Below, one piece after another: positions 8,280-16,601 of a stretch of 64,000 bases of DNA. The position numbers and the translations under genes are program-made. Where the stretch lies: assembly GCA_028278225.1 (NCBI GenBank), contig JANQEU010000104.1, forward strand, positions 186,001 through 250,000, read 5' to 3'. The notes under the pieces are model-generated. The model worked only from the letters and a program-made list of their open reading frames with translations, was not told the DNA's origin and made no database searches. Origin of the DNA: Cyclobacteriaceae bacterium. Lineage in GTDB: Bacteria; Bacteroidota; Bacteroidia; Cytophagales; Cyclobacteriaceae. The stretch's first letter is position 1, and every line of letters starts with the position of its first letter.

Positions 8280-9176
8280 ATGTCAGCAAAAACAAGAAGG
8301 ACAGGCCTTGGTAAAGGATTGGGGGCTCTGCTCCAGGATACCCCCGAAAAGGATGAGAACATAAGTGGCTATGGTGCTTCGATCAGGGGAGCCATAAGGG
8401 AAATCCCAATTGATGAGGTGGAAGTGAACCCTTTCCAGCCTCGAAGCAGTTTCAACCAGGAATCGCTCCAGGAAATGGCATCCTCCATAAAAGTACAGGG
8501 AATCATACAGCCCATTACCGTCAGGCAACTTTCCCGGTCATCTTTTCAGTTGATATCGGGAGAACGCAGGCTCCAGGCTTCCAAACTGGCCGGACTTGAT
8601 TCAATACCGGCTTATATCAGAACTGCCAATGATCAGCAAATGCTGGAAATGGCATTAATTGAGAATATTCAGCGTGAGAACCTGAATGCCATTGAAATTG
8701 CATTGAGTTATCAGCGGCTGATCAGTGAGTGCAAGCTGAAGCAGGAGGAGCTTGGGGACAGAATAGGAAAAAACCGAACAACAGTAAACAATTATCTGAG
8801 ATTGTTGAGGCTGCCTCCGGATATCCAGGTTGCCATTCGCGACGGAGAGTTATCCATGGGGCATGCCAGAGCTTTGATCACTATCGAAAACACCGAACTG
8901 CAATTGGATGTTTTCAACAAAATCCTGAAACAAGGGTTGTCCGTAAGAAAAGTAGAAGAATATGTAAGGAATCTCGTTAATAAAGAAGTCAAACCGAAGC
9001 AAGTAAAACCCAAGGCTGCACCGGACCCGGAACTACTGAAGCTTCAGGACCGGTTATCCAGCCATTTTGGAACAAAAATTCGGGTAAAAACCGGAAAAGG
9101 CACAAAAGGTGAGATCAATATTCCATATCATTCTACAGAGGATCTCAATCGAATTCTGGATATTCTTGATATCTAG
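8280..9176 (+). CDS. parB: Chromosome-partitioning protein ParB
   Basis: 298 aa. The N-terminal ParB/Srx CTPase domain (about 38-125) includes NPFQPRSSF and the arginine motif GERRLQAS. The central helix-turn-helix (about 145-200) includes EELGDRIGKNRTTVNNYLRLLRLP and LSMGHARALI. A C-terminal dimerisation domain ends the protein after a Lys/Pro linker. ParB loads at parS sites and slides as a CTP-dependent clamp, partnering with ParA. I looked for a parS-like 16-bp palindrome in the neighbouring gaps and saw none. Confidence 0.96.
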   Translation: MSAKTRRTGLGKGLGALLQDTPEKDENISGYGASIRGAIREIPIDEVEVNPFQPRSSFNQESLQEMASSIKVQGIIQPITVRQLSRSSFQLISGERRLQASKLAGLDSIPAYIRTANDQQMLEMALIENIQRENLNAIEIALSYQRLISECKLKQEELGDRIGKNRTTVNNYLRLLRLPPDIQVAIRDGELSMGHARALITIENTELQLDVFNKILKQGLSVRKVEEYVRNLVNKEVKPKQVKPKAAPDPELLKLQDRLSSHFGTKIRVKTGKGTKGEINIPYHSTEDLNRILDILDI

Positions 9177-9177
9177 A

Positions 9178-9765
9178 ATGAGGATATTTCCATTCCTGCT
9201 TTCCATACTCATAATAACGTCAACCAACGCTCAGGATCGCGTCGAGGTGGATTCTAACTTCCTCAATATGTCCGACAGTGCAATTTTTTTTAATTCGAAG
9301 GTAAGCCTTGACCCCAACAAATCAGCATTGCTTTCAGCGGTGCTTCCGGGGCTTGGTCAGGCATATAACGGCCAGTATTGGAAGATCCCCATTATCTATG
9401 GCGGGGGTATGATATTTGCTCATTTTATCAAATACAACCATGATCTTTACAACCAATTCAGAACTGCAGAAATAGCGGTAAAGGATAACCGGACGGATAC
9501 GGTGAACCCCTTTGATGCCGTCTCCCCTGGCAGGTATGGTGAAAGCAGTATCACCCGAAATCGGGAGGCCTTCAGAAGAAATCGCGATTTTCTGATCATT
9601 CTGGCATCAGCCTTTTATCTTGTCAATGTTGCCGAAGCGCATATTGCCGCTCATTTAAAGGAATTTGACGTAAATGAATCTCTTTCTCTCTCAATGCGTC
9701 CTTCAATTCAACCGACATCATTATTTTCGCGCTCGACAGGTGTATCCCTGGTGATTACATTTTGA
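9178..9765 (+). CDS. DUF5683 membrane protein
   Basis: 195 aa from the ATG at 9178, which gives a proper signal sequence (MRIFPFLLSILIITSTNAQ); longer in-frame starts would overlap parB and bury that signal. The core has the DUF5683 pattern KSALLSAVLPGLGQAYNGQYWKIPI, then a hydrophobic helix near residues 75-90 and a second near 135-155 with YLVNVAEAHIAAHL. The family sits between parB and dapB in many Bacteroidota and is of unknown function. Intergenic distances of 1 and 4 bp place it firmly in the operon. Confidence 0.82.
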   Translation: MRIFPFLLSILIITSTNAQDRVEVDSNFLNMSDSAIFFNSKVSLDPNKSALLSAVLPGLGQAYNGQYWKIPIIYGGGMIFAHFIKYNHDLYNQFRTAEIAVKDNRTDTVNPFDAVSPGRYGESSITRNREAFRRNRDFLIILASAFYLVNVAEAHIAAHLKEFDVNESLSLSMRPSIQPTSLFSRSTGVSLVITF

Positions 9766-9769
9766 TTAA

Positions 9770-10486
9770 ATGAATATAGCAATTGTTGGTTTTGGGAAGA
9801 TGGGCAAGCTGATCAAGGAGGTTGCTCTCGGAAGAGGTCATAGCATACCGGTCATTATTGATTGGGAAAACCATGCCGAATTAAAGTCAATTTCTGCCAG
9901 GAATGTGGACGTCGCCATTGAATTTACACAACCGGAAACTGCATTTGACAATATTTCCGTTTGCCTGCAGCAAGGTATTCCTGTCATTTCCGGAACGACA
10001 GGATGGTCAGACCGGTACGATGAAATTGTCGCCCTGTGCAAAAAGCAAAACGGAACATTTCTAAGCGCATCCAATTTCAGTCTGGGCGTAAACATCTTCT
10101 TCAGGCTGAATGAATGGCTGGCCCGCGTCATGCAGCCTTACAAGCAATATTCGCCTGAAATCCATGAGGTCCATCATCTCGAAAAACTTGACAAACCCAG
10201 TGGAACTGCCATCACACTTGCCGAAGGTATCATTGAAAACAATGACGATATTTCAGGATGGGCAGCAGATGTCCGGCAGGATGGAGCAATTTCAATCTGG
10301 TCTGAAAGGGAAAAGGAAGTCCCGGGTACGCATACCATTACTTACACCTCAGAAACCGATAAAATAGAAATAAAACACCTGGCAAAAAGTCGTGAAGGAT
10401 TTGCCCTCGGAGCCGTATTAGTAGCAGAGTGGATCCGGGACAAAAAAGGTGTTTACACCATGGACGATTTTTTGAAAATAATTTGA
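9770..10486 (+). CDS. dapB: 4-hydroxy-tetrahydrodipicolinate reductase
   Basis: 238 aa. Reduces hydroxy-tetrahydrodipicolinate with NAD(P)H in the diaminopimelate/lysine pathway, feeding peptidoglycan. The N-terminal Rossmann motif VGFGKMGKLI (6-15) binds the nucleotide. The substrate motif EIHEVHHLEKLDKPSGTA carries the catalytic His-His and Lys and the Ser-Gly-Thr that binds substrate. It is shorter than the E. coli enzyme (273 aa), in keeping with Bacteroidota forms. It lies 3 bp before lepB. Confidence 0.96.
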   Translation: MNIAIVGFGKMGKLIKEVALGRGHSIPVIIDWENHAELKSISARNVDVAIEFTQPETAFDNISVCLQQGIPVISGTTGWSDRYDEIVALCKKQNGTFLSASNFSLGVNIFFRLNEWLARVMQPYKQYSPEIHEVHHLEKLDKPSGTAITLAEGIIENNDDISGWAADVRQDGAISIWSEREKEVPGTHTITYTSETDKIEIKHLAKSREGFALGAVLVAEWIRDKKGVYTMDDFLKII

Positions 10487-10489
10487 ACT

Positions 10490-11923
10490 ATGTACTTCAA
10501 CGATTTTAGTCTCACTTCTGTCCTTGTCATTACCATATCCTGGTACATACTGCAGGCGATCGCCTATTATAAATTTTTTGAGAAAGCGGGACAGCCTGGC
10601 TGGATCGGATTGGTCCCTTTCTACAACTACTATACCCATATTCAAATTGTCGGAAGGCCGACATGGTGGGTGGTGATGCTACTTGTTCCGGTGATAAACT
10701 TCTTCGTTGCCCTCACCATACATCTGGACCTTCTCAAGTCATTCGGGAAGTACACGTATTTCGATCAGGCTGTAGGTGTCATTCTGGCTCCCTTTTACAT
10801 GCTCTATGTTGCTTTCACAAATACGGAATACCTGGGTAAGGCAACAGAAATGCCCAAGAAAAAGAAAAGTACAAGCACGGAATGGTTTGAAGCCATAGTG
10901 TTTGCTGTTTTTGCCGCTACCTTCATCCGGTGGGTATTTATGGAAGCATATGTGATCCCAACTCCATCCATGGAGCGATCACTGCTGGTAGGAGATTTTC
11001 TGTTTGTCAGCAAAATCGAGTACGGTCCCAGAACTCCCAAAACCCCCCTTCAGATCCCGCTCACACACGCCAAGGTCTGGGGAACTGAAATTCCTTCCTA
11101 TTTGAGTTTTATTCAACTCCCTCAGTGGCGACTGCCTGCATTCGGGGAAGTTGAAAGAAGGGACGTTGTGGTTTTCAACTACCCCCCGGAATTCAAGCAT
11201 CCGAAAGACCTCAGGACCCATTACATCAAACGCTGCGTTGCAATACCGGGAGATACCGTAGAAGTCAGGGCAGGTCAGGTATTCGTAAATGGTGAATCAC
11301 AGGAAAATCCCGAACTGATGCAAATGAGATATTTCGTCGAGACTGACCAGGTTATCCGGCCCAGGGTGTTTGAAAATTACAATATCTGGGAACAATACCA
11401 GTCCGTAAATCCTGAGGGTAAGAATGGATACATGGTTTTGACAGTTGGCGAAAATGCGGAAAAGCTTGAAAAACTTGATTTCATTAAGCGTGTTACATTG
11501 ATGCTTGATGATGAAGATCGTGTGGAATCAAGGATTTTCCCGGATGCCAGGTATTTCCCATGGAATGCCGATTATTACGGGCCCCTTGAGGTGCCTTTCA
11601 GGGGAATGAAAATCGTTTTGACAAAGCAGACACTGGCTAAATACGGGTCCACCATAAGGAATTATGAAGAAGCGGGCGATGTCACCATATCGGAAGATCA
11701 ACTGATTATCGACGGTGAAGCATTAACGGAGTACACCTTCAAGAAGGACTACTACTTTATGATGGGTGACAACAGGCATAATTCCGAAGATTCCCGATAC
11801 TGGGGATTCGTTCCGGAAGATTTCATTGTGGGCGAGGCTTCCTTTATCTGGATGTCCCTTGATGACAAAGAGAACCTGTTCAGCAAAATAAGGTGGTCGC
11901 GGCTATTCCGTGGAATTGAGTAA
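10490..11923 (+). CDS. lepB: Signal peptidase I with N-terminal membrane domain
   Basis: 477 aa, longer than classical signal peptidases. Residues 1 to about 110 form a separate multi-helix membrane domain resembling DUF5684 (AYYKFFEKAGQPGWIGLVPFYNYY). The peptidase S26 domain follows: catalytic Ser160 in TPSMERSLLVGDFLFVSK, catalytic Lys247 in THYIKRCVAIPGDTVEV, and MMGDNRHNSEDSRYWGFVP near the end. A long insertion of about 150 residues separates the IPGD and GDNR motifs, usual for this phylum. It cleaves signal peptides at the outer face of the inner membrane. The last 44 bp overlap a convergent small gene. Confidence 0.95.
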   Translation: MYFNDFSLTSVLVITISWYILQAIAYYKFFEKAGQPGWIGLVPFYNYYTHIQIVGRPTWWVVMLLVPVINFFVALTIHLDLLKSFGKYTYFDQAVGVILAPFYMLYVAFTNTEYLGKATEMPKKKKSTSTEWFEAIVFAVFAATFIRWVFMEAYVIPTPSMERSLLVGDFLFVSKIEYGPRTPKTPLQIPLTHAKVWGTEIPSYLSFIQLPQWRLPAFGEVERRDVVVFNYPPEFKHPKDLRTHYIKRCVAIPGDTVEVRAGQVFVNGESQENPELMQMRYFVETDQVIRPRVFENYNIWEQYQSVNPEGKNGYMVLTVGENAEKLEKLDFIKRVTLMLDDEDRVESRIFPDARYFPWNADYYGPLEVPFRGMKIVLTKQTLAKYGSTIRNYEEAGDVTISEDQLIIDGEALTEYTFKKDYYFMMGDNRHNSEDSRYWGFVPEDFIVGEASFIWMSLDDKENLFSKIRWSRLFRGIE

Positions 11924-12107
11924 CGGGCTCTTCTCCAAATAGTAATTCCGGGTGTACCCGGTATATATAAACAAGATATACTGCCAGGGCTACACCGCAC
12001 ACAATAAGAAATGTAATAAACAACAGCGACAAAAACCCCTTAAGTCTGTTCGCGCCCTCAAACTTGGGTACATACTGGCGATAGTGCCATTCGTTGTAAT
12101 CAAACAT
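11880..12107 (-). CDS. Small single-helix membrane protein, unknown
   Basis: 75 aa. A soluble aromatic N-terminus (FDYNEWHYRQYVPKFEGANRLKG) leads into one hydrophobic helix at about residues 25-50 (LSLLFITFLIVCGVALAVYLVYIY). The last 14 codons run antisense into the lepB 3' end. The codon choice and the clean topology make it look real, but it is short and I do not recognise it. It follows ung by 84 bp on the same strand. Confidence 0.5.
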   Translation of the reverse strand: MFDYNEWHYRQYVPKFEGANRLKGFLSLLFITFLIVCGVALAVYLVYIYRVHPELLFGEEPVTQFHGIAATTLFC

Positions 12108-12191
12108 TTTAGATTGTTTTGGGACTAACTTTCAAAATAACATTTTTCCATAACATTTCAAATTATGGATGGATGAATGTCCGATCATCAG

Positions 12192-12854
12192 CTACCAGTC
12201 AATGGGCTCAATACCTTTGCTTTTCAAATAATCGTTTGTCTGACTAAAATGCCTGTTGCCAAAAAAGCCTCTATCAGCCGAAAATGGAGACGGATGTGGC
12301 GATTGCAACACTTTGTGACCCACCCTATCAATTACCTCTCCCTTCTTCTGTGCGTAAGATCCCCACAGCAGAAATACGACGTTATTCTTCAGTGATGAAA
12401 TTTTGCTCACGACCATATCCGTAAATTGCTCCCATCCCTTGTTCTGGTGTGACCCGGGTGAAGAGGCACGGACCGTCAAGGTTGCGTTAAGAAGTAGCAC
12501 CCCCTGATCGGCCCATCGAAACAGGCTGCCATTCGATGGGAAGTCTATTCCAAGATCAGTTTTTATTTCTTTAAAAATATTTACCAATGACGGAGGCATT
12601 TTAACTCCCTCGTTCACCGAAAAGCACAATCCATGAGCCTGATTCGGACCGTGATACGGGTCCTGACCTAATATTACTACCTTCAGTTTGTCAAAAGGGC
12701 AGTGATCAAAAGCAGCAAATATCTGGCTTCCTTTAGGATAGATGCGGTATGATTTGTATTCTTCTTTGACAAATTCAGCGAGCTGAACAAAATATTCTTT
12801 ATCGAACTCATCTTTTAGTATTTCTTTCCAGCTGGCGTGTATGTTGACTTCCAT
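12192..12854 (-). CDS. ung: Uracil-DNA glycosylase (family 1)
   Basis: 220 aa, normal length. Removes uracil from DNA as the first step of base excision repair. GQDPYHGPNQAHGLCFSV carries the catalytic Asp and the uracil-binding pocket, VLLLNATLTV the second motif, and HPSPFSADRGFFGNRHFSQTN the DNA-intercalation loop with the catalytic His. No missing residue was seen. Confidence 0.98.
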   Translation of the reverse strand: MEVNIHASWKEILKDEFDKEYFVQLAEFVKEEYKSYRIYPKGSQIFAAFDHCPFDKLKVVILGQDPYHGPNQAHGLCFSVNEGVKMPPSLVNIFKEIKTDLGIDFPSNGSLFRWADQGVLLLNATLTVRASSPGSHQNKGWEQFTDMVVSKISSLKNNVVFLLWGSYAQKKGEVIDRVGHKVLQSPHPSPFSADRGFFGNRHFSQTNDYLKSKGIEPIDW

Positions 12855-13133
12855 GGTATCGCTGAAGTTTTTAGATTGAAATGGCGTTAAAGTAAATCGA
12901 ATTTATCAATGGGTAAAATGTTATCATATTTCAAGCATGACGAAAGCACTTGATTCTCAAGTGTTTTATCGGGTTTTGAACCGGACCTTTGAAAATATGA
13001 TAGAACCCTACTGTAAGTTTAACAGGTAAGTATCTCATTTTCAATCCGCTGTATTTTGTGTAAAAATGTCCAGCGACATTTTTGGGTTAAATGTAAATTC
13101 ATATAAATTACCAACAGCTTTTTTCCTTCAGAA
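12855..13133. other. Intergenic stretch with two strong hairpins
   Basis: This divergent gap between ung and apaG holds two perfect or near-perfect stems. CACTTG-ATTCT-CAAGTG (12947-12963) is flanked by A and T runs. AAAAATGTC-CAGC-GACATTTTT (13062-13083) has a 9-bp stem and 4-base loop. Both look like terminators, yet no gene ends here. A small RNA or a tiny unannotated transcript between them is possible; the only short reading frame I noticed is a 10-codon one at about 12998. Confidence 0.4.
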
Positions 13134-13520
13134 ATGATTACCGATATCGCAAAAAAAGTGAAGGTCAGTGTGGAGACCGAATATCAGCCGGAATACTCGA
13201 ATCCGGCGCAGCACCATTTTGTGTTTACTTATCGGATCACCATCGAAAATAAAAGTGATAAAACCATACAACTGAAGACCAGACACTGGGAGATAATTGA
13301 TGCAACCTATCCTAACCGGGAGGTCGACGGCGAAGGCGTGGTGGGTAAACAGCCTATCCTTGAGCCCGGTCAGTTCCATCAGTATGTTTCAGGCTGTAAC
13401 CTGCGTTCCGGGATCGGAAAAATGAGAGGTTATTACACCATGGAAAAACTCATTGATGGCAAACAATTCACCGTAGCTATCCCGGAGTTTATGATGGTAG
13501 TGCCGATCAAACTCAATTAG
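13134..13520 (+). CDS. apaG: ApaG protein
   Basis: 128 aa, the family's usual length and a single Fn3-like beta-sandwich (DUF525). Recognisable segments are HHFVFTYRITIENKSDKTIQLKTRHWEI, EVDGEGVVGKQPILEPGQFHQYVSG and GYYTM. ApaG is linked to cobalt/magnesium resistance in enterobacteria, but its biochemical role is unsettled. It is followed after 4 bp by a methyltransferase gene. Confidence 0.95.
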   Translation: MITDIAKKVKVSVETEYQPEYSNPAQHHFVFTYRITIENKSDKTIQLKTRHWEIIDATYPNREVDGEGVVGKQPILEPGQFHQYVSGCNLRSGIGKMRGYYTMEKLIDGKQFTVAIPEFMMVVPIKLN

Positions 13521-13524
13521 ATAG

Positions 13525-14301
13525 TTGGCGAAAGCTGATCCCTTCTTTACATTCTATTCATTTCTGAAGCACAAATTTTTTGCCCACGGGCCGCGACATT
13601 TACATTCACCTTTTGTATATGATCTTTTTCACAGCGCAATAAAACCAGGGAAAAAGATCTCAATACCTGAGATTGAAAGGGCAAGAGCGTCTCTCAAAAA
13701 TAATGATGCACTGATCGAAGTGAGGGATTTTAAAAATGACGTATCCGCAAAAAAATCAATTTCTTCCATTGCTCACACGTCCGTTAGTAACAGGGAGTTT
13801 TCCGGATTTTTAAGAATGCTGGTTCAGCACCTTGATATCAAAGTTGTTGTCGAAACGGGCACCAGCCTGGGAATAAATGCTGCCTATCTTGCCTATGAAA
13901 ATTCCGGGGTCAGGGTGATTTCACTGGAGGGAAATGATGAAATCAGCGATATAGCCGGGTATGTTTTTCGGGATCTGCAAATTAATAACATCACACTGAT
14001 CAGAGGGGAAGCTAATGAACTACTGCCTGAAATAGTCAGGGCCCATAAGCCCGAAATGGTTTTTATCGATGCGGATCACAGGGGAGCAAGCATTGAATTT
14101 TGTGTCAACGCGCTCCGACCGGCCATATCTGCGATAAAGGTCATTGTCATTCATGACATCTACTGGTCAAAGGACATGAATGCCGGATGGAATCGACTCA
14201 TTTCGGACAGCCGGTTCCCACTGACCATCGACATATTCCAGGCCGGACTGATTTTTCCCAACCTGGAAATGGAAAAGCAGCACTTTCATTTGAAGTTCTA
14301 G
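13525..14301 (+). CDS. Class I SAM-dependent methyltransferase
   Basis: 258 aa. The TTG at 13525 comes directly after an in-frame stop, so it is the only reasonable start short of residue 100. The N-terminus has FKHKFFAHGPRHLHSPFVYDLF, typical of this Bacteroidota group. The Rossmann core has VVVETGTSLGINAAYLA (SAM motif I) and MVFIDADHRG (acidic motif). It resembles O-methyltransferase-type folds of the MTF24 group. Substrate unknown. Confidence 0.8.
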   Translation: MAKADPFFTFYSFLKHKFFAHGPRHLHSPFVYDLFHSAIKPGKKISIPEIERARASLKNNDALIEVRDFKNDVSAKKSISSIAHTSVSNREFSGFLRMLVQHLDIKVVVETGTSLGINAAYLAYENSGVRVISLEGNDEISDIAGYVFRDLQINNITLIRGEANELLPEIVRAHKPEMVFIDADHRGASIEFCVNALRPAISAIKVIVIHDIYWSKDMNAGWNRLISDSRFPLTIDIFQAGLIFPNLEMEKQHFHLKF

Positions 14302-14307
14302 CTATCC

Positions 14308-14338
14308 TTGGCTTCTAATTCGCAATAATCTAATTTTG
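14308..14338 (+). promoter_or_regulatory. Promoter for the coiled-coil membrane protein gene
   Basis: TTG at 14308-14310 and TAATTTTG at 14331-14338 are separated by 20 bp, matching the Bacteroidota -33/-7 pattern well. The ATG follows 24 bp after the -7 box. A TTG inside the box is in frame with the gene and was rejected as start. Confidence 0.65.
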
Positions 14339-14362
14339 CACGCGAATTTAAAATCGACCGGA

Positions 14363-15310
14363 ATGAGTGAAATGAATCAAGAAGAGCGTTTGAATGGAAA
14401 TGAAGCATCAAACGAACAAAAATCCACCAGAAAGCGCTATCTGATTACAGGGGCAGTTGTAGTTGTCCTGGTAGTGGCGGTCGTCACCCTGATCGTTCAG
14501 AAAAACAAGCTGGAGGAAGAAAGGGCCCGGCAGGAAGAGGCCCTGAATACCGCTTACATTCAGCTTGACTCTATTTCAAACGAGCTGAATGACCGGATCG
14601 TAACGATCTCCCAGCTTGGCGGAGAGATTGATACGCTGTTGATGATCAAAAGCCAACTGGAAGAAGAAAAGAAACAGATCCTGGATCGCGAAAAAAGAAA
14701 TCAACTAACCATCAGGGACTTACAGGATAAAGTAGACGGCTACCAGGAATTGCTGTTGATAAAAGATGAAGAAATAAAGCAACTGACTGCCATCAATGAA
14801 CAATTACTTACTGAAAACACAGATTTGAAGGTGGAGCAGCAGGAGCTGACACAGTCCATCAGAGCCATAAACGAGGAGAAAAGCGAACTGGAGGAGAAAA
14901 TAGAGCTTGTATCTCAACTGAAAATAGAGGGTATGCAGGTCGTTGCCATCAGCGACCGTGGAAGAGAGAGGGCCTCTGAATTCAGAAACCGCCATGTCGA
15001 CCAGCTCAAGATCCAGTTTTCAGTAAGTGAAAATAAAGTGGCCCCTATTCAGGGAAAGGATCTCCTGGTCCGGATCACTGCACCCGATGGAAATGTGCTG
15101 TTTGACGTAACCAAAGGATCAGGGACTTTTATGTTTGAGGGTCGTGAAATGTTTTACTCATCGAAAAAAGAAATTCTTTACGACCGGAATAAGCAGGAAG
15201 TAGTAGTTTACTACGACAAGGGAAGTGACTATGCCCTGGGCCGTCATGAAGTAGAAGTATATACAGATGAATACCTGATGGGCAAAGGTTCATTTGTGGT
15301 GAAAGGGTAA
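14363..15310 (+). CDS. Membrane-anchored coiled-coil protein, unknown function
   Basis: 315 aa from the ATG at 14363. A charged cytoplasmic N-terminus (1-25) precedes one membrane helix (about 27-46), then a long coiled coil (about 48-195) with heptad-like L/I spacing and many E/K/Q residues, then a beta-rich C-terminal domain (about 200-315) ending YTDEYLMGKGSFVVKG. Such proteins are common in Cytophagales but I know no assigned role. It is a single-gene unit with its own good promoter. Confidence 0.78.
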   Translation: MSEMNQEERLNGNEASNEQKSTRKRYLITGAVVVVLVVAVVTLIVQKNKLEEERARQEEALNTAYIQLDSISNELNDRIVTISQLGGEIDTLLMIKSQLEEEKKQILDREKRNQLTIRDLQDKVDGYQELLLIKDEEIKQLTAINEQLLTENTDLKVEQQELTQSIRAINEEKSELEEKIELVSQLKIEGMQVVAISDRGRERASEFRNRHVDQLKIQFSVSENKVAPIQGKDLLVRITAPDGNVLFDVTKGSGTFMFEGREMFYSSKKEILYDRNKQEVVVYYDKGSDYALGRHEVEVYTDEYLMGKGSFVVKG

Positions 15311-15384
15311 TAGCGTTCATGCGTAATCTATTCCCGGTTTACCAACCGAAATAACTCAAGACCGGCAACACGCAACTCATTTGG

Positions 15385-15416
15385 TTTTGTCATTTATCTA
15401 CTAATAGCTAGCTTTG
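15385..15416 (+). promoter_or_regulatory. Promoter of the rpsF-rpsR-rplI operon
   Basis: TTTTG at 15385-15389 and TAGCTTTG at 15409-15416, with 19 bp between, match the Bacteroidota promoter consensus closely. The rpsF ATG is 31 bp downstream. Confidence 0.7.
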
Positions 15417-15425
15417 CAGCCTTAA

Positions 15426-15444
15426 ATTTTATTGTACATAAAAT
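15426..15444 (+). repeat. Hairpin in the rpsF leader
   Basis: ATTTTAT-TGTAC-ATAAAAT is a perfect 7-bp stem with a 5-base loop lying 3 bp before the rpsF start codon. It could fold over the ribosome-binding region; an autoregulatory role is only a possibility, as the stem is AT-only and weak. Confidence 0.4.
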
Positions 15445-15447
15445 AAC

Positions 15448-15816
15448 ATGAAGAAAGATTACGAGACAGTATTCATTTTAACTCCCGTTTTGTCTGAGAC
15501 CCAGATGAAGGATGCTGTCGCTAAATTCAAAAAGATCCTTACGGAAAGTAAGGCCAAGATTGTCAATGAGGAAAACTGGGGTTTGCGCAAGCTGGCGTAC
15601 CCTATTCAGCATAAGACGACTGGTTTTTACCAGCTTTTTGAATTCAGTGCAGAGCCTTCTGTAATCTCAAAGCTTGAGACCGAGTACAAACGAGACGAGA
15701 AGGTTATGCGATTTTTGACAGTAGGGCTGGATAAGCATGCTGTAATCTACAACGAACGTAGAAAGAAAGGTGAGTTTAACAAGTCAAAAGAAGAAAAAGA
15801 GGAGGCTAAGGTATGA
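15448..15816 (+). CDS. rpsF: 30S ribosomal protein S6
   Basis: 122 aa. [16 protein letters not shown] is the standard start, [25 protein letters not shown] the conserved core, and the C-terminus is a Lys/Glu-rich extension. S6 binds S18 in the platform of the small subunit. It overlaps rpsR by 4 bp (ATGA). Confidence 0.98.
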   Translation: MKKDYETVFILTPVLSETQMKDAVAKFKKILTESKAKIVNEENWGLRKLAYPIQHKTTGFYQLFEFSAEPSVISKLETEYKRDEKVMRFLTVGLDKHAVIYNERRKKGEFNKSKEEKEEAKV

Positions 15817-16064
15817 CACTTCAAAACGAACCGATCAATCGAGATCAGAAGCAGAAAAAATATTGCCGGTTTAAGCGAAATGGGATCAAATACATTGATT
15901 ACAAAGACGCGAATTTCCTGCTGAAATTTGTAAATGATCAGGGTAAGATCCTGCCCAGAAGGATTACAGGCACCAGCCTGAAATATCAGCGAAAAGTATC
16001 TCAGGCCGTGAAGAGGGCGAGACACCTCGCATTGCTTCCCTATGTAGCTGACTCTTTAAAATAA
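15813..16064 (+). CDS. rpsR: 30S ribosomal protein S18
   Basis: 83 aa, typical length. [51 protein letters not shown] is the full family signature in pieces: YKD, LxxF, GKILPRRxTG and the terminal RARxLALLPY. It partners with S6 and is translationally coupled to rpsF. Its own Cys-type zinc motif is reduced to one Cys near residue 18 (KKYCRFKRN). Confidence 0.98.
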   Translation: MTLQNEPINRDQKQKKYCRFKRNGIKYIDYKDANFLLKFVNDQGKILPRRITGTSLKYQRKVSQAVKRARHLALLPYVADSLK

Positions 16065-16072
16065 TTTCAACC

Positions 16073-16513
16073 ATGGAAATCATTTTAAACGAAGATATAC
16101 AGGGGCTCGGGTACAAAAACGATATTGTCACCGTAAAGCCCGGATATGGAAGAAATTATCTGATCCCAAGGGGATTGGCAATAATAGCCAGCAGGTCAAA
16201 TAAGAAAATGATAGAAGAGAATGTCCGTCAGGCAGCTCACAAAGCTGAAAAAGCACTGAAGGATGCGCAGGCCGTAGCTGAGAAGATAGGAGATCTGGCA
16301 ATCGATATCAAAACAAAAGCAGGCGAAAGCGGGAAGATCTTTGGTGCTATAACAGCGCTGCAGGTTTCAGATGCTTTGGCCGCAAAGGGATTCGATATAG
16401 ATCGTAAAAAGATCTCTCTTCCCAAGATCAAGGACCTTGGTGTACACAAAGCGGTCCTGGACCTGCACAAAGAGATCGATCACGAAATAACACTTAATGT
16501 GGTTGCTGATTAA
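16073..16513 (+). CDS. rplI: 50S ribosomal protein L9
   Basis: 146 aa. The N-terminal 23S rRNA-binding domain has MEIILNEDIQGLGYKNDIVTVKPGYGRNYLIPRGLA; a long connecting helix (about 45-80) leads to the C-terminal domain with GKIFGAITALQVSDAL. L9 supports reading-frame fidelity. It is the third gene of the S6 operon and is followed by a terminator. Confidence 0.98.
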   Translation: MEIILNEDIQGLGYKNDIVTVKPGYGRNYLIPRGLAIIASRSNKKMIEENVRQAAHKAEKALKDAQAVAEKIGDLAIDIKTKAGESGKIFGAITALQVSDALAAKGFDIDRKKISLPKIKDLGVHKAVLDLHKEIDHEITLNVVAD

Positions 16514-16538
16514 TCAGTAGCAAATTTTACAATTTTGT

Positions 16539-16591
16539 AAACCCCAACCTGATTACTCGATACCTGTCGGGGCAGGGCCTGGGGTTTTTTT
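16539..16591 (+). terminator. Rho-independent terminator after rplI
   Basis: AAACCCCA (16539-16546) pairs with TGGGGTTT (16580-16587) and is followed by a T run. The loop of about 33 bases is long but contains further short GC complementarity. Confidence 0.6.
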
Positions 16592-16601
16592 ATTTTGAAG
16601 G

